This document shows positions 63,947 to 64,000 of a DNA stretch of 64,000 bases, piece after piece; the first letter of the stretch is position 1; each line of letters begins with the position of its first letter. The notes below the pieces were generated by a model. The model searched no databases. It was not told the DNA's origin and worked only from the letters and a program-made list of their open reading frames with translations. A program made the position numbers and the translations under genes. The stretch is from CAUPWF01 sp036656795 (GTDB taxonomy: Bacteria > Bacillota > Clostridia > Lachnospirales > Lachnospiraceae): assembly GCA_036656795.1 (NCBI GenBank), contig JAVXHR010000008.1:16571-80570 (forward strand), given 5' to 3'.

Positions 63947-64000
63947 TGACTCCACCGGGAATTGAACCCGGGTTACCGCCGTGAAAGGGCGATGTCTTAA
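63947..64000 (-). tRNA. tRNA-Glu (UUC), truncated by the window edge
   Basis: The 3' part of a tRNA: anticodon stem-loop GCCCTTTCACGGC (anticodon TTC), T arm CCGGGTTCAATTCCCGG and acceptor half TGGAGTC with discriminator A. The 5' part lies beyond the right edge. Confidence 0.88.

Overview
The window reads as chromosome of a low-GC, anaerobic, spore-forming Clostridia, most likely Lachnospiraceae or a close relative. This rests on family-level recognition of the str and rpoBC genes, Stickland-type selenoprotein reductase subunits, FprA plus rubrerythrin for oxygen defence, a class B sortase with SPxTG-type substrates, and an AraR-type arabinose regulon. No species can be named from sequence alone. 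Most genes lie on the minus strand.

Layout. (1) 1-10363, minus: an L-arabinose regulon. A ChvE-type sugar-binding lipoprotein, two-domain ATPase and permease are followed by the repressor AraR, then AraB, AraD and AraA, and a second, truncated sugar-binding lipoprotein. (2) 10701-14730: a MATE exporter and a GT4 glycosyltransferase, divergent from a Thr-rich choice-of-anchor-A protein without a signal peptide (possible spore-surface glycoprotein). (3) 14741-16958: an RsgI-like membrane protein, an ECF sigma factor and a second RsgI-like anti-sigma protein. (4) 17137-25242: an esterase, a YkvI-type transporter, the GrdB-type selenoprotein with an in-frame UGA, and the GrdE-type proprotein. Their promoter carries three copies of a 16-bp palindrome. 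An oppositely oriented LRR/sortase-anchored protein then separates them from a coupled grdX-tetR pair. (5) 25354-40983: tuf, fusA, rpsG and rpsL, a four-gene accessory block (HD protein, ribokinase, M24 peptidase, FeoB-associated small protein), then rpoC and rpoB. (6) 40988-52657: one 3,889-residue surface protein with about 20 SpaA/CnaB repeats. (7) 52871-57212: an Xaa-Pro aminopeptidase and a divergent ABC exporter. (8) 57227-60709: rpsR, ssb and rpsF, a DUF951 protein, class B sortase and a UPF0597-family protein. (9) 60954-64000: FprA flavoprotein, rubrerythrin, an unknown 215-residue protein, tRNA-Cys and a truncated tRNA-Glu.

How the parts connect. The arabinose block imports the sugar and converts it to xylulose 5-phosphate under AraR control. 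The Grd-type genes look like an extra substrate-specific protein B for a Stickland reductase whose A and C components are not in this window. The class B sortase is a plausible anchor enzyme for both surface proteins, whose sorting signals are SPQTG and NVRTG rather than LPxTG. Four copies of a REP-like palindrome built on GGGGACGGGGTATTTTT are scattered between unrelated genes.

No complete CRISPR array, rRNA, transposase or prophage was seen. The strongest candidates for something not routinely described are the split RsgI-type sigma regulation module, the triple-operator control of the selenoprotein reductase genes, and the putative spore-surface glycoprotein with its divergent glycosyltransferase.
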